DNA from: Parendozoicomonas callyspongiae
Lineage (GTDB): Bacteria > Pseudomonadota > Gammaproteobacteria > Pseudomonadales > Endozoicomonadaceae
Direction of reading: 5' to 3'
Assembly: GCF_023502345.1 (NCBI RefSeq)
Contig: NZ_JAMFLX010000010.1
Location: 62,001 to 126,000, forward strand
Length of the DNA stretch: 64,000 bases
Shown: positions 9,637 through 17,929 of the stretch, piece after piece
Position numbering within the stretch: position 1 is the stretch's first letter
Layout of the letters: every line of letters starts with the position of its first letter
The notes under the pieces: model-generated
What the model saw: the letters and a program-made list of their open reading frames with translations, nothing else
What the model was told of the DNA's origin: nothing
Database searches by the model: none
Translations under genes and position numbers: made by a program

Positions 9637-10905
9637 TCAGGCGTATGTGCTAAAGAATAAATTGCTGGATACAGAGCCGGGCTGTGGACTCTGTTCTTCG
9701 AAATCATCACTGGTACTTGTATCCGAGTCGGATGCCGAGTGAGCCAGGCCATCGCTGTGCCAGGTACCTGATTGTTCTGATGCGTGCTGCCCCTTGTGCT
9801 CCTGTCCGGAGGAGACGTCAACATCTACCAGATTCATATTGGAATCCCCCAGGTTGGCACGAAGGCGTTCAGCCTGGTTTTGCAAAAGCTCGCGCACTTG
9901 TGGGGATGAAGACTGGAAGTGAACGCTCAGGCTGTTCTCATCAATCTTTAAACGAATGTCCAGAGTTCCCATGGAGGGAGGATCCAGGCGCAGACTGACT
10001 TCTTTAATACCATTTTCGCCCTGACTCATACGCAGCAGGCGCTGGCCAAGATCATCCGGCCATTCCGGGTCACTAAGCATGGACAGGGAAGGCTGCGCTT
10101 CAGGACGTGCCTGTTGTGCTGCAGCTGTTTGTGCACTGCCCTGAGCTGAAGCAACAGACTGTGTGCTTTGTGCTGTTGCAGCTGCTTGTGCATAAGTTGC
10201 CTGTGACGTTTCAGCCACCGGTTGTGCGTTTGGTGCGTTTAGACGGGTAACCAGCTGCTGAATATCAAGACTGGTTTTGGTTCCTTTGTCTTCGGCCTTC
10301 AATTGGGGAACCAGAACATCTTCAAGATCAAAATGCTCTGTATGGGTATCCTGTTTGAATGCTTCAGGGTTTTCAGCACTCTGAGCCGTTTTTTGAGCAA
10401 GTAGCGGGTTTTGGTTTGCCACAGAAGTTTGTTGAGCCAACTTGGCAGTTAACTCAGTTGCTTTCTGCTCAATCTGACTTATGGAAACAGCTTCCTGAGT
10501 CTGTTCAGTAACGGCATTCTTAACTGCTGCTGCAGCATTCTGGGTTACATGGTTCTCAGGAGTATTCTGCTGTACTGCGTCTGTGGTTTTTGGGGTACCA
10601 CTTTCTGCTTTCCAGTTAGCCTGAGTTTCAACCATATCCTGAAGTTCGGTGACTTCATTCTCTGCAACTTCTGATGAAGGTTCAGTTGGTTCCTCAGTCT
10701 GATCAGTTTTATCGCTGATCGGCTTCTGAGTGTTTTTTTCAGTCTTTGGCTGCTCGTTATCCAGCAGTTTGTCAAAACCATCACTGGTTTTACTTTCTGC
10801 GGTATCTGACTGGGAGTCAGACTTCTGTATAGAGTCTGCCCCTTTGCTCTGATTAAGAGAGGTTTGATTGAGAGGGGTTTGGTTGAGAGAGCTAATCAAA
10901 GACAT
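9637..10905 (-). CDS. fliK: Hook-length control protein FliK (LafE)
   Basis: About 422 aa. The long N-terminal two-thirds are Gln/Ala/Thr/Glu-rich and low in complexity, as expected for the ruler part. The C-terminal Flg_hook domain is clear: 'VSLRLDPPSMGTLDIRLK' (~300-317), 'LSVHFQSSSPQVRELLQNQ', then 'LRANLGDSNMNLVDVDV'. This domain switches FlhB from hook to filament substrates. I prefer the ATG at 10905 over a TTG two codons upstream; the SD is weak. It begins 14 bases after the fliT-like gene. Confidence 0.92.
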   Translation of the reverse strand: MSLISSLNQTPLNQTSLNQSKGADSIQKSDSQSDTAESKTSDGFDKLLDNEQPKTEKNTQKPISDKTDQTEEPTEPSSEVAENEVTELQDMVETQANWKAESGTPKTTDAVQQNTPENHVTQNAAAAVKNAVTEQTQEAVSISQIEQKATELTAKLAQQTSVANQNPLLAQKTAQSAENPEAFKQDTHTEHFDLEDVLVPQLKAEDKGTKTSLDIQQLVTRLNAPNAQPVAETSQATYAQAAATAQSTQSVASAQGSAQTAAAQQARPEAQPSLSMLSDPEWPDDLGQRLLRMSQGENGIKEVSLRLDPPSMGTLDIRLKIDENSLSVHFQSSSPQVRELLQNQAERLRANLGDSNMNLVDVDVSSGQEHKGQHASEQSGTWHSDGLAHSASDSDTSTSDDFEEQSPQPGSVSSNLFFSTYA

Positions 10906-10919
10906 GGTCAATACTTATT

Positions 10920-11246
10920 CTATTTTCCTGCGCGGTTTTCTGTCTGAGAGCTTCCGGCTTGAAAGCACAGCGCGTAAGCATTTAAGGCTCCGCGTTGCTG
11001 CCGCATGCTTTCCATCTTTTTACTGAGGTGGAGGCGACGCTTCATACACCAGGAACGCATGGTCTGGTAGTGGTTCTGGATTCGTTCGATTTGATCCCTG
11101 GGAGGGGTCTCATCAATGGCCTTGTAGCCTGCAAGTATGTCCTGAAGAGCTGTATCCAATTCCAGAAACTCATCCCAGTCGCGCTGCTCAAATACTTTCT
11201 GCAGCGCAACTTCAATATCATTCAGCTTTTGGGAAAGATCAGCCAT
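10920..11246 (-). CDS. FliT/LafD-like flagellar chaperone
   Basis: About 108 aa and mostly helical ('LSQKLNDIEVALQKVFEQRD', 'DQIERIQNHYQTMRSWCMKR'), ending in a basic helix. By size, composition and position between fliS and fliK it corresponds to LafD/FliT, the FliD chaperone. Sequence similarity to FliT is weak, so the name rests mainly on synteny. The frame extends into fliS, but ATG codons at 11255 and 11246 lie near the end of fliS; a GGAG placed 10 bases before 11246 favours that one. Confidence 0.75.
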   Translation of the reverse strand: MADLSQKLNDIEVALQKVFEQRDWDEFLELDTALQDILAGYKAIDETPPRDQIERIQNHYQTMRSWCMKRRLHLSKKMESMRQQRGALNAYALCFQAGSSQTENRAGK

Positions 11247-11631
11247 TGGAGGCATGCTCCAGCTGATCCCAGGCAGACTTGATATCTCTGATAATACCTG
11301 CGGCATCTTCGATTTTTTGTTTGTCGTTCTTGAGGCTGGCCTGCATCAGGGTGTCGCTGCAGAACTCATAGAGCCGGGACAGATTAACGGCAACCTCGCC
11401 ACCAACTTCCAGATCAAGTGCGCTGCGCAAAGCTCCAAGCAGTTGAAGAGCCTTTCCGATATGGTTGCCTTTCTCTGCAATATCCTTGCGATCAATTGCC
11501 CCGCCAGCACTGGCGATATGATCCAGAAGTTTTTCAAACATCATTTGAACCAGGCGGTAAGGACTGGCAACTGCAGCGCGATTTTGAACCTGATTCTGGG
11601 TGTAGGCATTCATTGCCTGTTGGTACTTCAT
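11239..11631 (-). CDS. fliS: Flagellin chaperone FliS (LafC)
   Basis: 130 aa, the cytoplasmic export chaperone that binds the flagellin C-terminus. The family pattern is clear: 'YQQAMNAYTQNQV' near the N-terminus, 'ASPYRLVQMMFEKLLDHIASA' (~22-42), 'RKDIAEKGNHIGKALQLLGAL', then 'NLSRLYEFCSDTLMQASL'. It lies 26 bases downstream of fliD and overlaps the start of the fliT-like gene. Confidence 0.95.
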   Translation of the reverse strand: MKYQQAMNAYTQNQVQNRAAVASPYRLVQMMFEKLLDHIASAGGAIDRKDIAEKGNHIGKALQLLGALRSALDLEVGGEVAVNLSRLYEFCSDTLMQASLKNDKQKIEDAAGIIRDIKSAWDQLEHASNG

Positions 11632-11657
11632 GTTATGCCTTGATTCCTGAGTACTTG

Positions 11658-13073
11658 TTACATCATCTTCTGCAGGTTTTGCATGGAGGTATTCATTTGC
11701 TTGACAGCAAGATCCATCGCATTTAGTTCGTTGAAGTAGCGCTGGTATACCTCTTCGGCACGTTTATTTACTTCTGTCCATTCATTTTTGATGTCGGTCT
11801 GTTCTTCTTTCAGCCGATCAAGACGCTCCTTAATGAGACCATCTTTTTTGGGGGTGTATGTAGAGCTGGAACTGTCATCCGAACTGGATGACTGAGTTCC
11901 AATAAACACTTCAACAGTTTTCATCAAAGTATTTAGGGAAGCATCAGTTCCAACAAACAGATCTACCACTTCGGATGGATTATCCTTAAGAGCTTTATCG
12001 AGAATTTTATCATCGACTTCAAGGTCACCATTCTGTTTGGTAATTATTCCGACACTTGCCAGTGTTTTAAAGCTACTGCCTGGAACTTCAGATGTAAGAG
12101 CTGCACGCAGCTGGCTGTTTAACGAGTTAACAAGAGTATCACTGGCTAAAGGAGGTCGGCTGGCTGTTTCGCCTGGTTCAGCAGGTTCAGACTTTGAGAC
12201 CGAATCAATGACTTTACGTAATGTGTTATAGCTATCCACCAGAGATTTGATTGACTTCTTCATCTGGTCAGTGTCAGTGGAAAGGTTAACGTCAATGGGG
12301 TTGGCAGCATCTGTTTTCTTCAGAAGGTTCAGAGTGACGCCTGTGATTGCATTCTCAACAGTGTTTGATTGAGATTCCACTGCAATGCCATCAATTGTAA
12401 ATTGGGCATCTTTAGCAGGGTTGATATGGTTGGTTGCGTTATCAGCAAGAGCCTGAGAGCCAATCTTGATGCTTGTTATAGCCTTCTCAGTGCCAGTTTC
12501 TCTGCTTGTTAAAGTTAACTGGGCGCCATTGGAACCGGTAACTATAGATGCATCAATCCCTGGGTTATCACTGGCGTCATTGATCTTGTTCATGACATCA
12601 GTAAGGGTGTCATCGGCATCAATGGTTATTTTGAAGCTTGTTCCACTATCCATCCCTGCGGTTTTGATTTCCACTTCTCTGGATGTATCTCCAGTACCCT
12701 CCAGAACAGGGGTTTTGCTGGATGTGGTTTGCATGATATTCCACTTGTCTTTTTCAGCCAGTTGCTGAACTGCAATCTGGTAACTATTTGCGACAGCGGT
12801 TTCATCGTATTTTATGGTGAAGAACTTTTGGTCATCGTCACTCATATTGTGCTTCAATGTGCCGAAGCTTTCCGGATCAGACAGAGTCTTCAGGCTGGAA
12901 TAAAACTTGTCTAATGCAGAATCCAGCTGATTGAGAGCCGCAACCTCTGCATTGACTTTGTTTTCTTGTTTGGTGAGCTGGTCGCTCTTGCCTGCAAGGT
13001 TGGCTTTGGCCATCTGTTTGGCCATACCTTGAATATCGAGCCCTGTTCCCGTCCCGGGCATTGAGATAGACAT
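11658..13073 (-). CDS. fliD: Flagellar filament cap protein FliD (LafB)
   Basis: 471 aa, the hook-associated cap that folds flagellin at the filament tip. The N-terminus 'MSISMPGTGTGLDIQGMAKQM' and the heptad-rich segment after it fit FliD_N. 'GAQLTLTSRETGTEKAI' (~185-201) and 'GVTLNLLKKTD' mark the central FliD region. The C-terminal coiled coil ('KERLDRLKEEQTDIKNEW' ... 'YFNELNAMDLAVKQMNTSMQ') ends in LQKMM. Together with the FliD-specific chaperone candidate two genes on, this forms the lafB-C-D segment. Confidence 0.95.
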   Translation of the reverse strand: MSISMPGTGTGLDIQGMAKQMAKANLAGKSDQLTKQENKVNAEVAALNQLDSALDKFYSSLKTLSDPESFGTLKHNMSDDDQKFFTIKYDETAVANSYQIAVQQLAEKDKWNIMQTTSSKTPVLEGTGDTSREVEIKTAGMDSGTSFKITIDADDTLTDVMNKINDASDNPGIDASIVTGSNGAQLTLTSRETGTEKAITSIKIGSQALADNATNHINPAKDAQFTIDGIAVESQSNTVENAITGVTLNLLKKTDAANPIDVNLSTDTDQMKKSIKSLVDSYNTLRKVIDSVSKSEPAEPGETASRPPLASDTLVNSLNSQLRAALTSEVPGSSFKTLASVGIITKQNGDLEVDDKILDKALKDNPSEVVDLFVGTDASLNTLMKTVEVFIGTQSSSSDDSSSSTYTPKKDGLIKERLDRLKEEQTDIKNEWTEVNKRAEEVYQRYFNELNAMDLAVKQMNTSMQNLQKMM

Positions 13074-13182
13074 ATAACTTCCTAAATATCCAAATCGTCT
13101 GAGTCACAGGGCCAGTTCAAAACAAAGGCCGAAATCAGAGTATTAATGAGCTGTTCCAAAAGTGATGGCAATTTATGTGCCA

Positions 13183-13551
13183 TCAACACTCCTGGTTGAG
13201 TAGCTGGCCATTATGGTCAGAGTCTCTCTCCAGTACCTTACAGGCATCTTCAAGAGTAAGCTGATGAACTGTATGAGTTTCAGAATCTTCCAGCAGAAAG
13301 CGAACATCATCATCATGTCGCACCAGACTGACATTCAGATTGCTCCTGAAGTGTCTGCGAAGCCGACCCAGAAGAAATCCCAACAGTTTCTCTTTCTTCC
13401 GGAAGGATATTTCCGGCCACATTTCCGCTATGATTTCACGCTGTCTTCTATTAGCTGTCGCGACAGGTGTCTGTGCAATTGCAGCGCGAACACGAGAGTG
13501 TTTATGGATGTTCAGTGGAAGAAGAGGTTCATCGCCCATAGTTATCAGCAT
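13183..13551 (-). CDS. FlaG-like protein
   Basis: 122 aa. The C-terminal half ('LNVSLVRHDDDVRFLLEDSETHTVHQLTLEDACKVLER' region, ~70-107) follows the FlaG layout of a beta-rich stretch, D-x-x-T turn, then a short helix. The usual 'IRQIPPE' core has diverged to 'VHQLTLE'. Position between the last flagellin and fliD is exactly where FlaG, a filament-length modulator, usually lies. The first ~60 residues are basic and unlike FlaG. No strong SD is visible; ATGs at 13551 and 13539 are both possible. Confidence 0.6.
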   Translation of the reverse strand: MLITMGDEPLLPLNIHKHSRVRAAIAQTPVATANRRQREIIAEMWPEISFRKKEKLLGFLLGRLRRHFRSNLNVSLVRHDDDVRFLLEDSETHTVHQLTLEDACKVLERDSDHNGQLLNQEC

Positions 13552-13640
13552 CCGTTAACTGGTCAAGGAATCGGTCTAAGACGAAAGGTTCTTAAAAGAA
13601 GATAACGAAGAGAGTGAGTGGTTGCTTTCGTTGTATGAAA

Positions 13641-13662
13641 AAGCCGGGCAAAAACCCGGCTT
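13641..13662 (-). terminator. Terminator of flagellin gene 3
   Basis: An AAGCCGGG / CCCGGCTT stem lies just after the flagellin stop codon; read on the minus strand it is followed by TTTTTC. Confidence 0.85.
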
Positions 13663-13686
13663 GAGGAAAACCAAAAGGCTTGCCAA

Positions 13687-14859
13687 TTAACGCAGCAGTT
13701 GGGCAGCGTACTGAGGCATCTGCTTGGCCTGGGACAGTACAGTGGAGCCAGCCTGCATCATCATCTGCTTGCTGGTCATGTTGGTGGTTTCCTTGGCGAA
13801 GTCCACGTTCTTGATGCGGCTCTGGGAAGCCGTCATGTTAGTAGTGATGCTGGACAGGTTATCGATGGTGGATTCCAGACGGTTCTGGGTAGCACCCAGA
13901 TGCGCGCGTTGGTCATCGATGCTGGCAAGGGCAGAATCAAGCTTGCCGACAGCTGCTTGGGCCGCAGTTTTACTGGTGACATCCAGACCTTTAGTAGTAC
14001 TGGCTACAGCGGTAGCACCAATGGCTGTGTCTGGGCCAGTGCCTGCAGTAATCTTTTGAGCATCAGTTGTCATTACTGCGTTAGCAGAAATCTCAACCTT
14101 TTGCTTGGCACCAACAGCACCTTCAGTATATGTAACATTGGTTTCATCAGTACCGAGGGCTTTTGCAATCTCTGTCTTGAGCTCTGCAGCAGTCTTGCCA
14201 GTGGTTGAAATGGTAATGTCATCTTCATCGCCAGCGGTAGCACCAACCTGGATTTTAATATCGCCATTGGTGTTCAAGGCGGCAGCCTCAGAGCTCTTGG
14301 CAGTACCACCTACTTTGTAATCATTTCCATTTACTTCAAGGCTCTCTGCATCAATGTTAGTCAGAGAGAACTCGATGGTTTCATTGGCATTAGCGCCAAC
14401 CTGGAAGCTGAAAGTCTTTTGGCTTCCCTTGGAACCATCAGTACCACTCAGAAGGTCAATGCCTGCAAACTCGGTTTTTTCTGCAACACGAGTAATCTCC
14501 TGAGCCAGCGCATTCATCTCTTTCTGCATGGCCATACGGTCTTTTGCAGTATTGGTGTCGTTGGCAGACTGCAGGGACAGATCACGCATGCGGTTCAGCA
14601 TATCGGTGACTTCAGTCATGGCGCCTTCAGCAGTTTGAGCCATGGAGATGGCGTCGTTGGCATTACGCTGGGCAACATTCAGACCATTGATTTGAGTCTG
14701 CATGCGGTTAGAGATCTGCATACCAGCCGCATCGTCAGAAGCGGAGTTAATGCGTAAGCCGGTAGACAGCTTGAGCATGCTGCTGCTCAGACCGTTCTGG
14801 GTATTGTTCAGGTTGCTCTGGGCAACCATCGCAGTGGTATTGGTATTGATGGTAATCAT
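13687..14859 (-). CDS. lafA: Flagellin (copy 3 of 3, LafA-type)
   Basis: 390-aa filament subunit. The conserved N-terminal D0/D1 region begins MITINTNTTAMVAQSNLNNT and includes 'LSTGLRINSASDDAAGMQIS' (~32-51). The C-terminal D1/D0 ends 'GSTVLSQAKQMPQYAAQLLR'. The central ~150-265 segment is variable and holds short T/A/G/K-rich repeats. N- and C-terminal regions are nearly identical to the two upstream flagellins, and divergence is concentrated in the centre. It has a private 5' inverted repeat enclosing its SD (14865-14911) and its own terminator, so it can be expressed independently. Confidence 0.97.
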   Translation of the reverse strand: MITINTNTTAMVAQSNLNNTQNGLSSSMLKLSTGLRINSASDDAAGMQISNRMQTQINGLNVAQRNANDAISMAQTAEGAMTEVTDMLNRMRDLSLQSANDTNTAKDRMAMQKEMNALAQEITRVAEKTEFAGIDLLSGTDGSKGSQKTFSFQVGANANETIEFSLTNIDAESLEVNGNDYKVGGTAKSSEAAALNTNGDIKIQVGATAGDEDDITISTTGKTAAELKTEIAKALGTDETNVTYTEGAVGAKQKVEISANAVMTTDAQKITAGTGPDTAIGATAVASTTKGLDVTSKTAAQAAVGKLDSALASIDDQRAHLGATQNRLESTIDNLSSITTNMTASQSRIKNVDFAKETTNMTSKQMMMQAGSTVLSQAKQMPQYAAQLLR

Positions 14860-14864
14860 CGTCT

Positions 14865-14911
14865 GACTCCGTAGTATTTTATCCGGCGCTCAGGCCAGTA
14901 CCTCAGGAGTC
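14865..14911 (-). promoter_or_regulatory. SD-sequestering inverted repeat, flagellin 3 leader
   Basis: Read on the minus strand, GACTCC (14911-14906) is the exact complement of GGAGTC (14870-14865), which contains the flagellin SD (GGAG, seven bases before the ATG). The loop is 35 bases and includes GGTACTGGCC, also conserved in the other two flagellin leaders. Pairing would hide the ribosome-binding site. Confidence 0.6.
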
Positions 14912-14990
14912 GGTACATAAGTACAAATAATTAAATTGAACTGGGTGTGACGAAAAGGTTTGATCATTACATTTATCAGGGCGAGTAAAA

Positions 14991-15022
14991 AATCAAAACC
15001 GGGCTTAAGCCCGGTTTTGATT
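14991..15022 (-). terminator. Terminator of flagellin gene 2
   Basis: A perfect 14-bp stem (AATCAAAACCGGGC / GCCCGGTTTTGATT) has a TTAA loop; the minus-strand reading continues with TTTT. Confidence 0.9.
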
Positions 15023-15042
15023 CTCTAGAAGATTTTCGCCTA

Positions 15043-16209
15043 TTAACGCAGCAACTGAGCTGCATACTGAGGCATCTGCTTAGCCTGGGACAGGACAGTA
15101 GAGCCAGCCTGCATCATCATCTGCTTGCTGGTCATGTTGGTGGTTTCCTTGGCGAAGTCCACATTCTTGATACGGCTCTGGGAAGCCGTCATGTTAGTGG
15201 TGATACTGGATAGGTTATCGATGGTAGATTCCAGGCGGTTCTGGGTCGCACCAAGGTGAGCACGCTGGTCATCAATGCTGGCAAGAGCGCTATCCAGTTT
15301 GCTAACTGTGGCTTGTGCTGCAGTTTTGGTCGTAACATCAAGCCCTCTTTCCGTTGAAGCGGCAGAGGTGCTGGTGATAGCCGTGACTGCGGCTGCTCCT
15401 CCAACCTTAACGGAAGTTGCATTAACATCCATTACTGCATCTTTGGCAATGGTGATGGACTGCTTGGAAGAAGTACCGCCAGCTGCGTAAGTAATCTCAC
15501 CGGAATCGATGCCCAGCGCATCTGCCACTTCATCTTTGATTTGGGTGTCAGTTTTGCCATCAACCTTGACGGTAATATCGTCACCACCGGTTACTGCAAT
15601 AGTAATGTCTTGTCCGTTACCGTTAGCGGCAGCCTCAGATTTTGCACCAGTGGCATCTGTTACAGTGTAATCTGTTCCGGAAACTTCCAGGCTCTCGGCG
15701 TCAATATTGGTCAGAGAGAATTCGATAGTTTCGTTGGCGTTAGCACCAACCTGGAAGCTGAAGGTTTTCTCGCTGCCTTTGCTGCCGTCAGTACCACTCA
15801 GCAGGTCAATGCCTGCAAACTCGGTTTTCTCAGCAACTCGAGTAATTTCTTTTGCCAGAGCGTTCATCTCTTTCTGCATGGCCTTACGGTCTTTTGCAGT
15901 GTTGGTGTCGTTGGCAGACTGCAGGGACAGATCACGCATACGGTTCAGCATGTCGGTGACTTCAGTCATGGCACCTTCAGCGGTCTGAGCCATGGAGATA
16001 GCATCGTTGGCATTACGCTGGGCAACATTCAGACCGTTGATCTGGGTTTGCATGCGGTTAGAAATCTGCATGCCGGCCGCATCGTCAGAAGCGGAGTTAA
16101 TACGCAGGCCGGTGGACAGTTTCAGCATGCTGCTGCTCAGTCCATTTTGGGTGTTGTTCAGGTTGCTTTGGGCAACCATCGCAGTTGTATTCGTGTTGAT
16201 AGTAATCAT
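15043..16209 (-). CDS. lafA: Flagellin (copy 2 of 3, LafA-type)
   Basis: 388 aa from the MITINTNTT start at 16209. The open frame continues 19 codons further upstream, but those lie inside the conserved leader, and the GGAG seven bases before 16209 fixes the start. Same terminal domains as the other copies ('LSTGLRINSASDDAAGMQIS', C-terminal QYAAQLLR). The central domain is distinct, with several 'DGKTDTQIKDEVADALG'-like motifs. Its first ~145 residues differ from copy 3 at only a few positions, which suggests recent duplication or gene conversion. Confidence 0.97.
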   Translation of the reverse strand: MITINTNTTAMVAQSNLNNTQNGLSSSMLKLSTGLRINSASDDAAGMQISNRMQTQINGLNVAQRNANDAISMAQTAEGAMTEVTDMLNRMRDLSLQSANDTNTAKDRKAMQKEMNALAKEITRVAEKTEFAGIDLLSGTDGSKGSEKTFSFQVGANANETIEFSLTNIDAESLEVSGTDYTVTDATGAKSEAAANGNGQDITIAVTGGDDITVKVDGKTDTQIKDEVADALGIDSGEITYAAGGTSSKQSITIAKDAVMDVNATSVKVGGAAAVTAITSTSAASTERGLDVTTKTAAQATVSKLDSALASIDDQRAHLGATQNRLESTIDNLSSITTNMTASQSRIKNVDFAKETTNMTSKQMMMQAGSTVLSQAKQMPQYAAQLLR

Positions 16210-16214
16210 TATCT

Positions 16215-16259
16215 GACTCCGTAAATTTTTCCAGCTCTCAGGCCAGTACTTCAGGAGTC
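16215..16259 (-). promoter_or_regulatory. SD-sequestering inverted repeat, flagellin 2 leader
   Basis: GACTCC (16259-16254) can pair with GGAGTC (16220-16215) around the SD, with a 33-base loop that carries AGTACTGGCC. The block upstream (TTTAATTAT.TGTACTT.TGT) is shared with flagellin 3 and may include the promoter. Confidence 0.6.
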
Positions 16260-16340
16260 GGAACAAAAGTACAGATAATTAAATAAGGTCGAGTGTAAAT
16301 AAATTGTTTGATGGAGAGTTATTCAGAAAATACATAAAAC

Positions 16341-16364
16341 AAGGCCGAGCATAAGCCCGGCCTT
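16341..16364 (-). terminator. Terminator of flagellin gene 1
   Basis: AAGGCCGAGC / GCCCGGCCTT pair over ten positions with one internal mismatch, around an ATAA loop, and are followed on the minus strand by GTTTTAT. Confidence 0.85.
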
Positions 16365-16390
16365 GTTTATTAAGTGCGCTTGGTTGCTGA

Positions 16391-17560
16391 TTAACGCAGC
16401 AGTTGAGCAGCGTACTGAGGCATTTGCTTGGCCTGGGACAGAACAGTAGAGCCAGCCTGCATCATCATCTGCTTGCTGGTCATGTTGGTAGTTTCCTTGG
16501 CGAAGTCCACATTTTTGATGCGGCTTTGGGAAGCCGTCATGTTAGTAGTAATGTTGGACAGGTTGTCGATGGTAGATTCCAGGCGATTCTGGGTTGCACC
16601 CAGATGTGCACGTTGATCATCGATGCTTGCCAGAGCTTTGTCCAAAGCTTCAACGGCTGCATTGGCATTGCCGCGGCTGGAGATATTCAGGCCTTTTGTT
16701 GTGCTAACTACGCCAGTGGATACAGATGTAGCTGTGTTTGCACCGTCACCGGCTTTAATCTTCTGAGCGTCAACAGACAGAACTGCACCAGACAGGATTT
16801 CAAGCTTTTGCTTGGAAGTAGAGGTACCAGCAGTGTAAGCAATTTTGGACTCATCAGTGCCCAGAGCTTTTGCAACTTCAGATTTAACTTCAGCCTCAGT
16901 TTTACCGGCAACAGAAATAGTAATATCGTCATCACCGCCGGCAGCACCTACTTCAATAGTGATGTTGCCGTTAGTGTCATTTGCAGTAGCTTCAGAGTTT
17001 TTCGCAGCGGCTACGGTGTAGTCCTTGCCTGCAACTTCCAGACTTTCTGCATCAACATTGGTCAGAGAGAATTCAATAGTTTCATTGGCATTAGCGCCAA
17101 CCTGGAAACTGAAGGTTTTCTCACTGCCCTTGCTGCCGTCAGTACCGCTCAGCAGATCAATGCCGGCAAACTCGGTTTTTTCTGCAACACGAGTGATTTC
17201 AGTAGCCAGAGCATCCATCTCTTTCTGCATGGCTGCACGGTCTTTGGTGGTGTTGGTATCGTTGGCAGCTTGCAGAGACAGGTCACGCATGCGGTTCAGC
17301 ATATCAGTGACTTCAGTCATGGCACCTTCAGCTGTCTGAGCCATGGAAACCGCATCATTAGCATTACGCTGGGCAACATTCAGACCGTTGATCTGAGTTT
17401 CCATGCGGTTAGAGATCTGCATGCCGGCCGCATCGTCAGAAGCAGAGTTGATGCGCAGGCCGGTGGACAGCTTGAGCATGCTTGCATTCAGGCCGCTTTG
17501 GGTGTTATTCAGGTTGCTCTGGGCAACCATTGCGGTGGTGTTGGTGTTAATAGTAATCAT
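16391..17560 (-). CDS. lafA: Flagellin (copy 1 of 3, LafA-type)
   Basis: 389-aa flagellin with the same D0/D1 ends as copies 2 and 3 (N-terminus MITINTNTTAMVAQSNLNNT, C-terminus QYAAQLLR) and a third version of the central domain ('VAGKTEAEVKSEVAKALGTD'). It is the copy nearest the FliB-type methylase. The variable domain contains several exposed-type lysines, the residue type such methylases modify. A sigma-28-like promoter can be placed upstream of this copy only. Confidence 0.97.
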   Translation of the reverse strand: MITINTNTTAMVAQSNLNNTQSGLNASMLKLSTGLRINSASDDAAGMQISNRMETQINGLNVAQRNANDAVSMAQTAEGAMTEVTDMLNRMRDLSLQAANDTNTTKDRAAMQKEMDALATEITRVAEKTEFAGIDLLSGTDGSKGSEKTFSFQVGANANETIEFSLTNVDAESLEVAGKDYTVAAAKNSEATANDTNGNITIEVGAAGGDDDITISVAGKTEAEVKSEVAKALGTDESKIAYTAGTSTSKQKLEILSGAVLSVDAQKIKAGDGANTATSVSTGVVSTTKGLNISSRGNANAAVEALDKALASIDDQRAHLGATQNRLESTIDNLSNITTNMTASQSRIKNVDFAKETTNMTSKQMMMQAGSTVLSQAKQMPQYAAQLLR

Positions 17561-17565
17561 CGTCT

Positions 17566-17613
17566 GACTCCAAAAAATTTTGTCTAGCCATCGGGCCAGT
17601 ACCTATAGGAGTC
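17566..17613 (-). promoter_or_regulatory. SD-sequestering inverted repeat, flagellin 1 leader
   Basis: GACTCC (17613-17608) and GGAGTC (17571-17566) are complementary and enclose the SD. The 36-base loop again holds GGTACTGGCC. The loop bases outside this block differ from copies 2 and 3, so the pairing arms have been kept while surrounding sequence drifted. Confidence 0.6.
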
Positions 17614-17616
17614 GGG

Positions 17617-17643
17617 TTTGTGGCTTTGATTTTAAATTTTTTA
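17617..17643 (-). promoter_or_regulatory. Possible sigma-28 promoter of flagellin 1
   Basis: TAAA, 15 bases, then GCCACAAA on the minus strand. This compares with the sigma-28 pattern TAAA-N15-GCCGATAA: the -35 and spacing are exact and five of eight -10 bases match. Transcription would begin near the GACTCC arm of the leader inverted repeat. Confidence 0.45.
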
Positions 17644-17929
17644 AGTGAGTTTCTCGAAAATCTTTAACCTCGTACTGTGATTACTTACTCTTGTTGACAG
17701 CCCCCGGCTATCAGCAATTGGTTAAGAGTTTGAATGTTGCAACCGGGGGGAACCTGATTTTTGGTAGCGGCTCTAAAAACAGCTTAGCGTAGAGAGCGAG
17801 AACGACTGCTGTGTCAGGTTTGCTATGTAGATCTTACAATTATTTTTGACATCTGGTCGATTTTTTAAAGCCAATGAGCTGAGGTTTAACCGAGGCACCT
17901 CCTCAATTGATATTGTCGAGAAAAGTTTA
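17644..17929. other. Non-coding stretch between flagellin 1 and the methylase gene
   Basis: No gene is seen. A GC-rich inverted repeat, CCCCCGG (17701-17707) and CCGGGGG (17743-17749), with a 35-base spacer, stands out in otherwise AT-rich sequence. It could be a structured leader, an end of the upstream transcript, or a small RNA; no tract of T follows on either strand. Confidence 0.4.

Noticed and set aside
16210-16266. Longer N-terminus for flagellin 2 starting at 16266
   Set aside because: The added codons lie in the conserved untranslated leader, and the SD is placed for the start at 16209.
16403-17587. Long plus-strand ORFs (up to 394 aa) opposite the flagellin genes
   Set aside because: They mirror the conserved flagellin codons and recur antisense to all three copies; no independent evidence of coding.
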